From: Flavobacteriales bacterium UBA852
GTDB lineage: Bacteria > Bacteroidota > Bacteroidia > Flavobacteriales_E > Vicingaceae
DNA: 64,000 bases
Assembly: GCA_002295925.1 (NCBI GenBank)
Contig: DBGO01000007.1
Span: forward strand, 1 to 64,000
Direction: 5' to 3'
Made by a program: the position numbers and the translations under genes
In this document: piece by piece, positions 37,225 through 45,026 of the stretch
Layout: each line of letters opens with the position of its first letter
Position numbering within the stretch: the first letter of the stretch is position 1
The notes under the pieces: generated by a model
Seen by the model: only the letters and a program-made list of their open reading frames with translations
The model's database searches: none
Told to the model about the DNA's origin: nothing

Positions 37225-38958
37225 TTAAAAAAACGAGCGTTCGTTATAGTTTTCTTTACTATTGTTTGAACGGGTTCTTCTTCGATTTCCCGAGCGATGA
37301 TTTCTGGTTTGACGACGACCTCCCCTGTCGGAACTGTCTTTGCCTTTTGAATATTCTACTCGCAAAGTTTTCCCTTCAAAATCTTCACCGTTAAGTGCTA
37401 CAACACGGTCGCCATATTCAGCATCTACATCTACAAAAGACATATTATCCAATAAATCAATACGTCCGATGTTTTTACCGGCAATACCCGAGGCATCGCA
37501 CACAAAACGTAAAATGCCGCCTTTTTCGCGGATACCGTCGTTTCTTCCTACATTAATAAAAATGCGTTTTTTGTTGGCATCACGTCCTCGTCGGTCTCCT
37601 TTTACCGAAGATTCTTCCATATCTCTTTTCCCGGGTTTGGCATTCAAATCGCGGGCATGTTCGTAAGCTTTTAAGTATTTGCTCACTTCTGCCATTACCA
37701 TTTTTTTGATGATTTCATCTTTCGAAAATTCTTCTAACTCTTTAAAAACTTTTGGCAAATAATCATCAATTAATGTTTCATCCACTTCAGTATTATGCAC
37801 CGAATCAATAAAATGATAGATTTGTTTCTCAACAATTACTTCACCGGTTGGCACTTTCACCAACTTCATTTTTTTGTTTATCTGTCTTTCTACTTGTTTA
37901 ATTTTATACGCATCACGCGGATGCACCAACGAAATGGCAATTCCTTTTTTTCCGGCACGAGCCGTTCTACCACTCCGGTGAGTATAACTTTCTATATCTT
38001 CGGGCAAATGGTAGTTAAAAACGTGTGTAATATCATCTACATCAATACCGCGGGCAGCCACATCGGTTGCAACCAATATTTGTAAATGTTTGTTGCGGAA
38101 TTTCTTCATTACATGGTCGCGTTGCGCTTGCGATAAATCGCCGTGCAATGCGTCGGCATCGTAACCGTCTTGCATTAAGCGGTCAGCGACTTCTTTTGTA
38201 TCTCTACGCGTTTTACAGAAAACCATCCCAAACATATCGGGATAATAATCGATAAAACGTTTAAGTGCAAAGTAAAAATCTTTTGCCTTTACAAAGGCAT
38301 ATTGATGCTCAATATTTTCGTTACTGCTGTTTTGCTTACCAACCACCACTTTAAAAGGGTCGGTCATATAATTTTTGGCAATTCGCTCCACTTCTTTGGG
38401 CATTGTTGCCGAAAATAGCCACACTCTTTTATCTTCAGGAGTTTGCTCCAATATGGTATCCATATCGTCTTTAAAACCCATATTCAACATTTCATCGGCT
38501 TCATCAAGCACAACGGTATTTACTTCCGAAAGGTTTAAGGCACGGCGTTTAATCAAATCTACCGTACGTCCGGGCGTACCGACAACTATTTCGGCACCAC
38601 TTTTCAATTGGTTTATTTGCTTACGAATATCGGCACCGCCATAAACGGTAACAATGTTTATACCTTCTTTGTATTTGGCAAAGTTTTTTAACTCGTTGGT
38701 AATTTGCAAAGCCAACTCACGTGTTGGACTTAAAATAATCGCTTGCGGCGTTTTGGCAAACGGTTCAATAGTTTCCAATAGCGGAATACCAAAAGCAGCC
38801 GTTTTTCCTGTCCCTGTTTGGGCAAGTCCAACGTAATCTCTGTCTGTTTCTAATAAAGCCGGAATGGATTTTTCTTGAATGGGGGTGGGATTTTCGTATC
38901 CCAGGTCGTGGATTGCTTGCAACACCTCGTTGCTCAACCCTAATTCACTAAATGTCAT
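37225..38958 (-). CDS. deaD: DEAD-box ATP-dependent RNA helicase
   Basis: 577 aa from the ATG at 38958 (MTFSELGLS). An in-frame ATG 33 nt upstream lies at or before the predicted transcript start near 38982 and adds non-conserved residues. Motifs: Q motif NPTPIQ, Walker A AQTGTGKTAAFG, Ia PTRELALQI, TPGR, DEAD, SAT, HRSGRTARAG. The C-terminus has the DbpA/CsdA RNA-binding domain (FINVGRNDGIREKGGILRFV) and an Arg/Gly/Asn-rich tail. It unwinds RNA during ribosome assembly and cold adaptation. Confidence 0.95.
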   Translation of the reverse strand: MTFSELGLSNEVLQAIHDLGYENPTPIQEKSIPALLETDRDYVGLAQTGTGKTAAFGIPLLETIEPFAKTPQAIILSPTRELALQITNELKNFAKYKEGINIVTVYGGADIRKQINQLKSGAEIVVGTPGRTVDLIKRRALNLSEVNTVVLDEADEMLNMGFKDDMDTILEQTPEDKRVWLFSATMPKEVERIAKNYMTDPFKVVVGKQNSSNENIEHQYAFVKAKDFYFALKRFIDYYPDMFGMVFCKTRRDTKEVADRLMQDGYDADALHGDLSQAQRDHVMKKFRNKHLQILVATDVAARGIDVDDITHVFNYHLPEDIESYTHRSGRTARAGKKGIAISLVHPRDAYKIKQVERQINKKMKLVKVPTGEVIVEKQIYHFIDSVHNTEVDETLIDDYLPKVFKELEEFSKDEIIKKMVMAEVSKYLKAYEHARDLNAKPGKRDMEESSVKGDRRGRDANKKRIFINVGRNDGIREKGGILRFVCDASGIAGKNIGRIDLLDNMSFVDVDAEYGDRVVALNGEDFEGKTLRVEYSKGKDSSDRGGRRQTRNHRSGNRRRTRSNNSKENYNERSFF

Positions 38959-38988
38959 AAATGTATTTTGATTATAAATTAATTTTGG

Positions 38989-38996
38989 CAAAGGTA
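38989..38996 (-). promoter_or_regulatory. -7 element of the helicase promoter
   Basis: TACCTTTG on the minus strand is an exact TAnnTTTG match. No TTG is found 19-20 nt upstream, so the promoter is weak or uses a degenerate -33. Confidence 0.4.
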
Positions 38997-39138
38997 CGAA
39001 TAAAAAATGAATAGCACTTTTTTAGAAGATTTCGGCACTTGCAATTAACAATTATTAAATTATTCTGTCGTTTATATTTAAACAACTTTTGTTTTTAACA
39101 ATAACTAAATTGAGCATTAAAAATTGTAACTTTGAGTA

Positions 39139-40773
39139 ATGGAAAATTCGGCAAACAGCATAAAACAGATTATTGAAAAAGGACGTGTTTCTAATCGTAA
39201 AACATTAAAACCAAACGAAATAGCACAACTTGGCAAACTTCCTCCTCAAGCTTTGGATTTGGAAGAAGCTGTATTGGGAGCGCTTATGTTGGATAAAGAA
39301 GCTGTTTCTGAAGTAATAGATATTTTAGCTCCCGATTCCTTTTACGATGAAAAGCACCAACGCATTTTTGCCGCCATTCAATCTTTATTCAACAAAACCG
39401 AACCCATTGATATACTAACCGTTACCAACGAATTAAAAGAACGAGGTGAATTAGAATTGGTGGGAGGTGCCTATGCCGTGGCACAATTAACCAACCGCAT
39501 TGCTTCTGCTGCCAATATTGAATACCACGCCAGAATTATTGTTCAAAAAGCTATTCAGCGTAAACTTATTCATATTGCCTCGCAAATCATTCACGATGCA
39601 TACGATGACACAATTGATGTATTGGAATTATTAGACAAAGCCGAAAAAGAATTGTTTACCGTATCGGAAGGTAATTTGAGAAAAAATTACGACGATATGG
39701 GTAAGCTTATCCATAAAGCCATTGAGCAAATTCAAGAAGCCAAAAATAAAAGCAAAGATGGAGGGACTATTGGAGTTCCGTCTGGATTTTCTGCTTTGGA
39801 TAAAATTACTGCCGGTTGGCAACCTTCAGACTTAATCATTGTTGCGGCACGTCCTGCGATGGGAAAAACCTCCTTTGTATTGTCATTGGCACGAAATGCA
39901 GCCGTTGATTTTAATATGCCGGTAGCATTTTTCTCATTAGAGATGTCATCAATTCAGTTGGTTACCCGTTTGATTTCTGCCGAAGCATTGGTTGACTCTG
40001 AAAAATTACGAAGCGGAAATTTGCGTGATGATGAAATGCAACAAATTATCACCAAAGTTAATCAATTGGCACAAGCACCTATTTATATTGATGATACGCC
40101 CGGGTTGTCGGTTTTTGAACTTCGGGCAAAAGCACGCCGCTTAAAACAACAACACGATATTAAATTACTTATTGTCGATTATTTGCAGCTGATGACTGCT
40201 GGAGGAGCCGATTCGAGCGGAAATCGCGTGCAAGAAATCAGCACCATTTCGCGTTCATTAAAAATTATAGCCAAAGAATTGGAAATTCCGGTTATTGCAC
40301 TTTCACAGCTTAGCCGTTCGGTAGAAACCCGTGGTGGAGACAAAAAACCCCAACTCTCGGATTTGAGAGAATCCGGTTCTATTGAACAAGATGCCGATAT
40401 CGTGCAATTTATTTACCGTCCGGAATATTACGGTATTACCGAAGACAGCGAAGGCAATCCATTGCAAGGTGCGGCTTATATCCTTATCCAAAAAAACAGA
40501 CACGGACAAGTTTGCGAAGTGAAATTGGGTTGGGATGCCAATTATGCACGATTTAGAGATTTCGAAGATATTCACGCCAATCCATTCTTAACAGCACCTG
40601 CTGATCTGCAAGGCGATGACGGATATGCAACAGGAAGCTCTATGATGCCCAACACAAATTTCCCGGTAGGAGGTGAAACGATGACTGTTCCTTCAAAAAT
40701 GAACGATGACACATCTTTGGATGATGATGAAGATTTTTTACAAGATAATAATTTTGAAGATGCGCCATTTTAA
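39139..40773 (+). CDS. dnaB: Replicative DNA helicase DnaB
   Basis: 544 aa without an intein. The N-terminal primase-binding domain (LPPQALDLEEAVLGALMLDK) spans residues ~30-130, a linker follows, then the RecA-like motor. Walker A is RPAMGKTSF, Walker B is LLIVDYLQLM, then DLRESGSIEQDADIVQFIYR with the arginine-finger region, and QKNRHGQV. The Asp/Glu-rich C-terminal tail is longer than in E. coli. TAACTTTG lies 5 nt before the ATG, so the leader may be absent or very short. It unwinds DNA at replication forks. Confidence 0.97.
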   Translation: MENSANSIKQIIEKGRVSNRKTLKPNEIAQLGKLPPQALDLEEAVLGALMLDKEAVSEVIDILAPDSFYDEKHQRIFAAIQSLFNKTEPIDILTVTNELKERGELELVGGAYAVAQLTNRIASAANIEYHARIIVQKAIQRKLIHIASQIIHDAYDDTIDVLELLDKAEKELFTVSEGNLRKNYDDMGKLIHKAIEQIQEAKNKSKDGGTIGVPSGFSALDKITAGWQPSDLIIVAARPAMGKTSFVLSLARNAAVDFNMPVAFFSLEMSSIQLVTRLISAEALVDSEKLRSGNLRDDEMQQIITKVNQLAQAPIYIDDTPGLSVFELRAKARRLKQQHDIKLLIVDYLQLMTAGGADSSGNRVQEISTISRSLKIIAKELEIPVIALSQLSRSVETRGGDKKPQLSDLRESGSIEQDADIVQFIYRPEYYGITEDSEGNPLQGAAYILIQKNRHGQVCEVKLGWDANYARFRDFEDIHANPFLTAPADLQGDDGYATGSSMMPNTNFPVGGETMTVPSKMNDDTSLDDDEDFLQDNNFEDAPF

Positions 40774-42031
40774 AAATCATCTGACAACAATCATCATTTT
40801 TATATTAAGCATTTCTTCTGTAAATGCCACTAAGATATTGGTAATGATGGATGAAACACAAGCCAATCATCTGAAAGCTTATGGTATTGCATATTGGGTT
40901 TTGGAAAATAACGTTGAAATTCATTGGTTGCTGAACTATCGCGGAGGAAGTTTCTTGCTTCCTTATGCTAAAAGCATTGAAGAGGAATTAATTATTCGTG
41001 GAGTTTCTTATGAAGTTATCCCCGATGCAAAAAGTGCTGCAATTTTGCAAGAAATTGCCAATCCTGAGGTAAATCAAGAATCGGTAAAACTGGAAAAAGC
41101 ACCTAAAATTGCCGTATATTCACCCAAAAACAAACAACCGTGGGACGATGCCGTTACACTTGTATTGACTTATGCCGAAATTCCCTACGATGTAATTTAT
41201 GATGAAGAAATTATTAATGGGAAATTACCTCTATACGATTGGCTTCATTTGCATCATGAGGATTTTACGGGGCAATACGGGAAATTCTATGCCGGATATC
41301 ACACGCAACCATGGTATCAAGAGCAAGTAAGGTTTAATGAAGAAATGGCTGCCAAGCTTGGTTTCTCGAAAGTTTCGCAACTGAAATTGGCTGTTGCCAA
41401 AAACATTAAAAATTTTGTTTTGGGCGGCGGATTTCTGTTTGCCATGTGCTCGGCTACCGATTCTTACGATATTGCTTTGAGTGCCGAAGGCGTTGATATT
41501 TGCGATGTAATGTACGACGGCGATCCACCCACACCAAACTACAACAGTAAAATTGATTATTCGAAATGTTTGGCATTTGAAAAATTTACCATCTCTACCA
41601 ATCCGTATGAATATGAATATTCAAATATTGATGCCACACCTGTACACGCCAAAACACCAGAAAAATTAGATTATTTTACATTATTCGAATTTTCTGCCAA
41701 ATGGGACATTGTTCCTACGATGCTTTGCCAAAACCACACATCGATTATAAAAGGATTTATGGGGCAAACCACGGCTTTTAATGAACAATTTATTAAAAAA
41801 AATGTACTTATTATGGGCGAGAATAAAGCGTTAAATTCTGCCCGTTATATTCATGGAGAATTAGGTAAAGGCACTTGGACTTTTTATGGTGGTCACGACC
41901 CCGAAGATTACCGACATTATGTTGGCGACCCTCCTACCGACTTAAATTTGCATCCAAATTCTCCCGGCTACCGGTTGATTTTAAATAACATTCTTTTTCC
42001 TGCGGCTAAAAAGAAAAAACAAAAAACATAG
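40760..42031 (+). CDS. Exported GATase1-like protein of unknown function
   Basis: 423 aa. The start is the ATG at 40760 (MRHFKNHL), which gives a clean signal peptide (to VNAT, residue ~21) and overlaps the dnaB stop by 14 nt; an upstream ATG lies further inside dnaB. The mature part reads like a class I glutamine-amidotransferase-like or trehalose-utilisation-type fold (KILVMMDETQANHLKAYGIA, FVLGGGFLFAMCSATDSYD, GKGTWTFYGGHDPEDYRHYV). The GGGFLFAMCSA turn has the shape of a nucleophile elbow with Cys. Substrate unknown. Probably coupled to dnaB translation. Confidence 0.7.
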   Translation: MRHFKNHLTTIIIFILSISSVNATKILVMMDETQANHLKAYGIAYWVLENNVEIHWLLNYRGGSFLLPYAKSIEEELIIRGVSYEVIPDAKSAAILQEIANPEVNQESVKLEKAPKIAVYSPKNKQPWDDAVTLVLTYAEIPYDVIYDEEIINGKLPLYDWLHLHHEDFTGQYGKFYAGYHTQPWYQEQVRFNEEMAAKLGFSKVSQLKLAVAKNIKNFVLGGGFLFAMCSATDSYDIALSAEGVDICDVMYDGDPPTPNYNSKIDYSKCLAFEKFTISTNPYEYEYSNIDATPVHAKTPEKLDYFTLFEFSAKWDIVPTMLCQNHTSIIKGFMGQTTAFNEQFIKKNVLIMGENKALNSARYIHGELGKGTWTFYGGHDPEDYRHYVGDPPTDLNLHPNSPGYRLILNNILFPAAKKKKQKT

Positions 42032-42035
42032 TCTG

Positions 42036-42845
42036 TCATTCTTGTGGTTGTACCCATTTTGTTACGTAATTTTCTTCAAAATCAATCGGCATTTTTGTGT
42101 TATAAATCCCATAAAAAGCCGAACCACTTCCTGTCATTGAGGCGTAAAGAGCGCCGTTTTCATACAATTTATCTTTTATTCTTTTTAATTGAGGATATTT
42201 CTCAAAAGCCGGTTTTTCGAAATCATTTATCACTTTATCTTTCCAATCTTCAATTGGCAATTTCTCTAATTCTTTAAGGTTAAAATCGGGCCGGGCAGGT
42301 GTAATACCTGCAAATGCTTCTTTGGTGGATACATGTAAATTTGGAAAAACAATACACATCCACATTCCTTTTAAGGATATTTTTACAGGGGTAAATTTTT
42401 CGCCAATTCCTTCGGCATACATTGGTGCATTATAGATAAAAAAAGGACAATCGGCACCTAGTTGTAATGCATATTGGGCTAATTTGCTTTCGGGAATTTT
42501 CAAATTAAACTTTTCATTCAAGAGTTTAAGCATAAAAGACGCATCGGCAGAACCACCGCCCATACCGGCGCCCATCGGTATATTTTTTTTTAGAATGATT
42601 TTCAAAGGGGGAATTTTATAATCTTTTCGTAATAGTTGAACAGCATCCAAACAAAGATTATTTTTAGTTAAAGATTCATCATCATTATCTATTATGGTAA
42701 AAGTATCGTTATTTGATTCTAAAACTTCCAACACATCATACAAAGGAACAGGATAAAAAACCGTTTGCAGATTATGGTAACCGTCGGGACGTTTACTCAC
42801 AATATTTAATCCGATATTTATTTTGGCATTGGGAAAATCAACCAT
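42036..42845 (-). CDS. ispE: 4-diphosphocytidyl-2-C-methyl-D-erythritol kinase
   Basis: 269 aa GHMP kinase of the non-mevalonate isoprenoid pathway; it phosphorylates CDP-methylerythritol with ATP. Motifs: FPNAKINIGLNIVSKRPDGYHN at the N-terminus (substrate; Lys8, Asp of the dyad further on), ATP loop PMGAGMGGGSADAS, and the C-terminal MTGSGSAFYGIY. Length slightly short but complete. It ends 4 bp from the convergent GATase1-like gene. Confidence 0.95.
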   Translation of the reverse strand: MVDFPNAKINIGLNIVSKRPDGYHNLQTVFYPVPLYDVLEVLESNNDTFTIIDNDDESLTKNNLCLDAVQLLRKDYKIPPLKIILKKNIPMGAGMGGGSADASFMLKLLNEKFNLKIPESKLAQYALQLGADCPFFIYNAPMYAEGIGEKFTPVKISLKGMWMCIVFPNLHVSTKEAFAGITPARPDFNLKELEKLPIEDWKDKVINDFEKPAFEKYPQLKRIKDKLYENGALYASMTGSGSAFYGIYNTKMPIDFEENYVTKWVQPQE

Positions 42846-42854
42846 AGTATAAAA

Positions 42855-42886
42855 ATAAAAAAGCCGGCAATAAAATTACCGACTTT
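42855..42886 (-). terminator. Terminator of the rpsF-rpsR-rplI operon
   Basis: Minus-strand AAGTCGGTAAT and ATTGCCGGCTT pair around TTT (with T-G pairs), followed by a T-rich run. Lies 25 bp after the rplI stop. Confidence 0.75.
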
Positions 42887-42911
42887 CTTTAAGTATTGTA
42901 TGAAAAGAAGA

Positions 42912-43358
42912 TTATTCTTTTTCTACATCAAATTTAACAACTACCGAAACATCTTTTGTTAAACGAATTTCGGCTTCGTAAGTACCAAGTTGTTTGATAG
43001 CTTCGCCACGGATTTTCATTAGTTTACGGTTTACTTTGTAGCCCATTTTCTCAATAGCATCTGCCAATTGAATAGTAGTTACCGAACCAAAAATACGACC
43101 GTTTTCGCCGGCTTTTGTTTTGATAACAATTTTAGCATCTTTTAATGCCTCAGCAGTTTTAAGTGCTTCTTCTTTCAATTTAGCTTCTTTTTGTGCACGC
43201 TGACGCATTGTTTCTTCAAACATTTTTTTGGCAGAAGGAGTTGCGGCAACAGCCATTCCCTTTGGAATTAAATAATTGCGGGCATATCCGGGCTTAACGT
43301 TTACTATTTCGTTAGCAAATCCTAAATTTTCTACATCTTGTTTTAATATAATTTCCAT
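42912..43358 (-). CDS. rplI: 50S ribosomal protein L9
   Basis: 148 aa, normal length. The N-terminal domain (MEIILKQDVENLGFANEIVN, then VKPGYARNYLIPKGMAVAAT) binds 23S rRNA; a long helix rich in Lys/Glu/Ala links it to the C-terminal domain (FGSVTTIQLADAIEKMG). Third gene of the standard rpsF-rpsR-rplI order. Confidence 0.97.
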   Translation of the reverse strand: MEIILKQDVENLGFANEIVNVKPGYARNYLIPKGMAVAATPSAKKMFEETMRQRAQKEAKLKEEALKTAEALKDAKIVIKTKAGENGRIFGSVTTIQLADAIEKMGYKVNRKLMKIRGEAIKQLGTYEAEIRLTKDVSVVVKFDVEKE

Positions 43359-43377
43359 ATCGTTGTCCTCCGGAATT

Positions 43378-43638
43378 TTATTTTAATAAATCAGCTACGT
43401 AAGGCATAAGTGCCAAATGACGTGCTCTTTTAATTGCAGTAGATACTTTTCTTTGGTATTTCAAAGAAGTACCTGTAAGACGACGAGGTAAAATTTTACC
43501 TTGTTCGTTTACAAATTGCATTAAGAAATTAGGATCTTTATAATCTACGTATTTAATACCGTATTTTTTGAATCGACAGTATTTTTCTTTCTTAATGTCG
43601 ATGCTTGGAGGAGTTAAATATTTAATATCTTCGGCCAT
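43378..43638 (-). CDS. rpsR: 30S ribosomal protein S18
   Basis: 86 aa, matching S18. Basic core LPRRLTGTSLKYQRKVSTAI and the helix RARHLALMPYVADLL at the C-terminus that packs on S6. The N-terminal half carries YCRFKKYGIKYVDYKDPNFL. Middle gene of the operon, 19 nt from rplI and 26 nt from rpsF. Confidence 0.97.
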   Translation of the reverse strand: MAEDIKYLTPPSIDIKKEKYCRFKKYGIKYVDYKDPNFLMQFVNEQGKILPRRLTGTSLKYQRKVSTAIKRARHLALMPYVADLLK

Positions 43639-43664
43639 TTTTCTGAAATTTTAAGGGTTAATAA

Positions 43665-44009
43665 TTACTCTGCTTTTGCAGTTTGATTGTTACGTTTACT
43701 TTCGGCAAATGCAATAGCGTGTTTATCCATTTTCACTGTTAAGAAACGCATAATTCGCTCATCACGGCGGAATTCGGTTTCTAATTTATCTACCAATGCA
43801 GGGTTTGCTTCAAACTCTATCAATTGATAGAATCCGGTAGATTTTTTTTGAATGGGATACGCTAATTTTTTTAGTCCCCAATTTTCTTGATGTACGATTT
43901 TGGCGTCATTTTTCTCCAAAAAATCGACAAATTTTTGAACTGCTTCCTTTACCTGAGCATCAGATAAAACGGGAGTTAAAATGAAAACAGTTTCGTAACG
44001 ATTACTCAT
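43665..44009 (-). CDS. rpsF: 30S ribosomal protein S6
   Basis: 114 aa. Ferredoxin-like S6 fold: RYETVFILTPVLSDAQVKEA strand-helix start, NWGLKKLAYPIQKKSTGFYQ central strands, and MRFLTVKMDKHA. It partners S18 in the small-subunit platform. First gene of the operon, read from the TTG-N20-TACTTTTG promoter at 44053. Confidence 0.96.
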   Translation of the reverse strand: MSNRYETVFILTPVLSDAQVKEAVQKFVDFLEKNDAKIVHQENWGLKKLAYPIQKKSTGFYQLIEFEANPALVDKLETEFRRDERIMRFLTVKMDKHAIAFAESKRNNQTAKAE

Positions 44010-44052
44010 TTTGTTAGTTTTTAGTTAATAATTACTTAATTTTTAAGGTCGG

Positions 44053-44083
44053 CAAAAGTAATGAATTTTATCTTTAAATGCAA
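44053..44083 (-). promoter_or_regulatory. Promoter of rpsF-rpsR-rplI
   Basis: Minus-strand TTG (44081-44083), 20-nt spacer, TACTTTTG (44053-44060). Predicted start near 44046, leader about 37 nt. The 200 bases from here to the tracrRNA terminator at 44340 contain nothing I can identify. Confidence 0.7.
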
Positions 44084-44339
44084 CGGGTTTAGTTATTTTT
44101 TTGACAATGAGAGAATTTAAAGCGAGTATCCGGTTAGAGAATGTGAAACGAGTAAACTAAATAAGCATCAATTAAAGTTAGTTAATTAATATAAATATTT
44201 TACCACAATTATTATTGGAAATTCAATAAATATTCCGTTACTTTATAGCACAAAACTTTTTATATCAATTTGACAAAATGCATTTAAAAAAAATCATTAA
44301 ACAAAACAACTGTAAAAGTTATGAAATTCAAAATATTAC

Positions 44340-44427
44340 AAAAAAAATGCCTCCCACTTTGTGGCGGAGAGGCTTACCAAATGTTTTCACAACGGAATAA
44401 TCCTTATTGTGAATAGTGTTCAAATTG
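44340..44427 (-). ncRNA. tracrRNA for the type II-C Cas9 system
   Basis: Plus-strand bases 44406-44429 match the first 24 bases of the minus-strand repeat (GTTGTGAATAGCGTTCAAAT and on) with two changes. The minus-strand RNA therefore carries an anti-repeat that pairs with crRNA over about 22-24 nt, with one terminal G-U pair and one internal C-A mismatch. Downstream come an AAGGATTATTCC nexus-like hairpin and a terminal hairpin (GCCTC / GAGGC with CCAC / GTGG, 44349-44373) ending in eight U (44347-44340). A perfect promoter lies upstream. The 5' end is inferred from the promoter (about 44427), giving about 88 nt. Confidence 0.9.
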
Positions 44428-44433
44428 TTGACA

Positions 44434-44464
44434 CAAATATAAGATATTTAATCTAATTGTCAAA
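44434..44464 (-). promoter_or_regulatory. Promoter of the tracrRNA
   Basis: Minus-strand TTTG (44461-44464), 19-nt spacer, TATATTTG (44434-44441), an exact match to the Bacteroidota consensus. The -33 element touches the ATG of the divergent HIRAN gene, so the two promoters must share or compete for this ~60-bp region. Confidence 0.85.
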
Positions 44465-45006
44465 TGGAAAGAAAAGATTTTTTAAAGCTTATAGGTAAAG
44501 GCGGTTCAACTTTTTTGTTTGCTGGCATTGTTAAACCGGACTTTACAACAGCGTTTGACCTGCAACAGGTAACGATTTATGATAATTATATTCGTGGTGA
44601 GAATTTTTACCGTAAAAATTTTAATAATTTGAACTTACAACTCAACCAACCGGTTGAATTAGTCAGAGACCATAAAAACATCCATGACAGTTTTGCGGTT
44701 AAGGCATGTGTAAATGAGCTTCAAATCGGCTACTTGGCCGCTTATGAAAATATTGTTATTGCCAATATGTTGGATGCGGGTGCCAAACTCTTTGCTTCTA
44801 TTAGTGCTTTAAATAAAGTGTACAACAACAAGGACGGATTAGGCAGAATGGGTTATTTACAAAACACTATTGCCATAAAAATTGAAACCGAATTGATGGT
44901 CCCGCTCAGCAATATAAAATTATCCGACCTTACCGAACATCGTGCCGACGATGCTTGGGAAACTTACCGAAAAGGGTATGATTTTAATCAAGTAAAAATA
45001 TATTAA
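44464..45006 (+). CDS. HIRAN-domain protein, first gene of the cas9 operon
   Basis: 180 aa. Residues ~58-110 form a HIRAN domain: QPVELVRDHKNIHDSFAVKA, then LQIGYLAAYENIVIANMLD and AGAKLFASI, with the conserved R-D-x-x-N...D-x-x-A-V and I-G-Y-L. HIRAN domains bind DNA ends, notably 3' ends at stalled or damaged forks. The N-terminus (RKDFLKLIGKGGSTFLFAG) resembles a degenerate twin-arginine signal, with RK in place of RR. Only 20 nt separate its stop from the cas9 ATG, with no terminator between, so it is in the cas operon. It is not a standard type II cas gene. A role in spacer acquisition or in repair of Cas9 cuts is possible but unproven. Confidence 0.8.
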   Translation: MERKDFLKLIGKGGSTFLFAGIVKPDFTTAFDLQQVTIYDNYIRGENFYRKNFNNLNLQLNQPVELVRDHKNIHDSFAVKACVNELQIGYLAAYENIVIANMLDAGAKLFASISALNKVYNNKDGLGRMGYLQNTIAIKIETELMVPLSNIKLSDLTEHRADDAWETYRKGYDFNQVKIY

Positions 45007-45026
45007 CCGAAAAAAGATAAAAAACT

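Noticed and set aside
39139..40773. Intein in dnaB
   Set aside because: The motor domain is continuous and the total length is normal for an intein-free DnaB.
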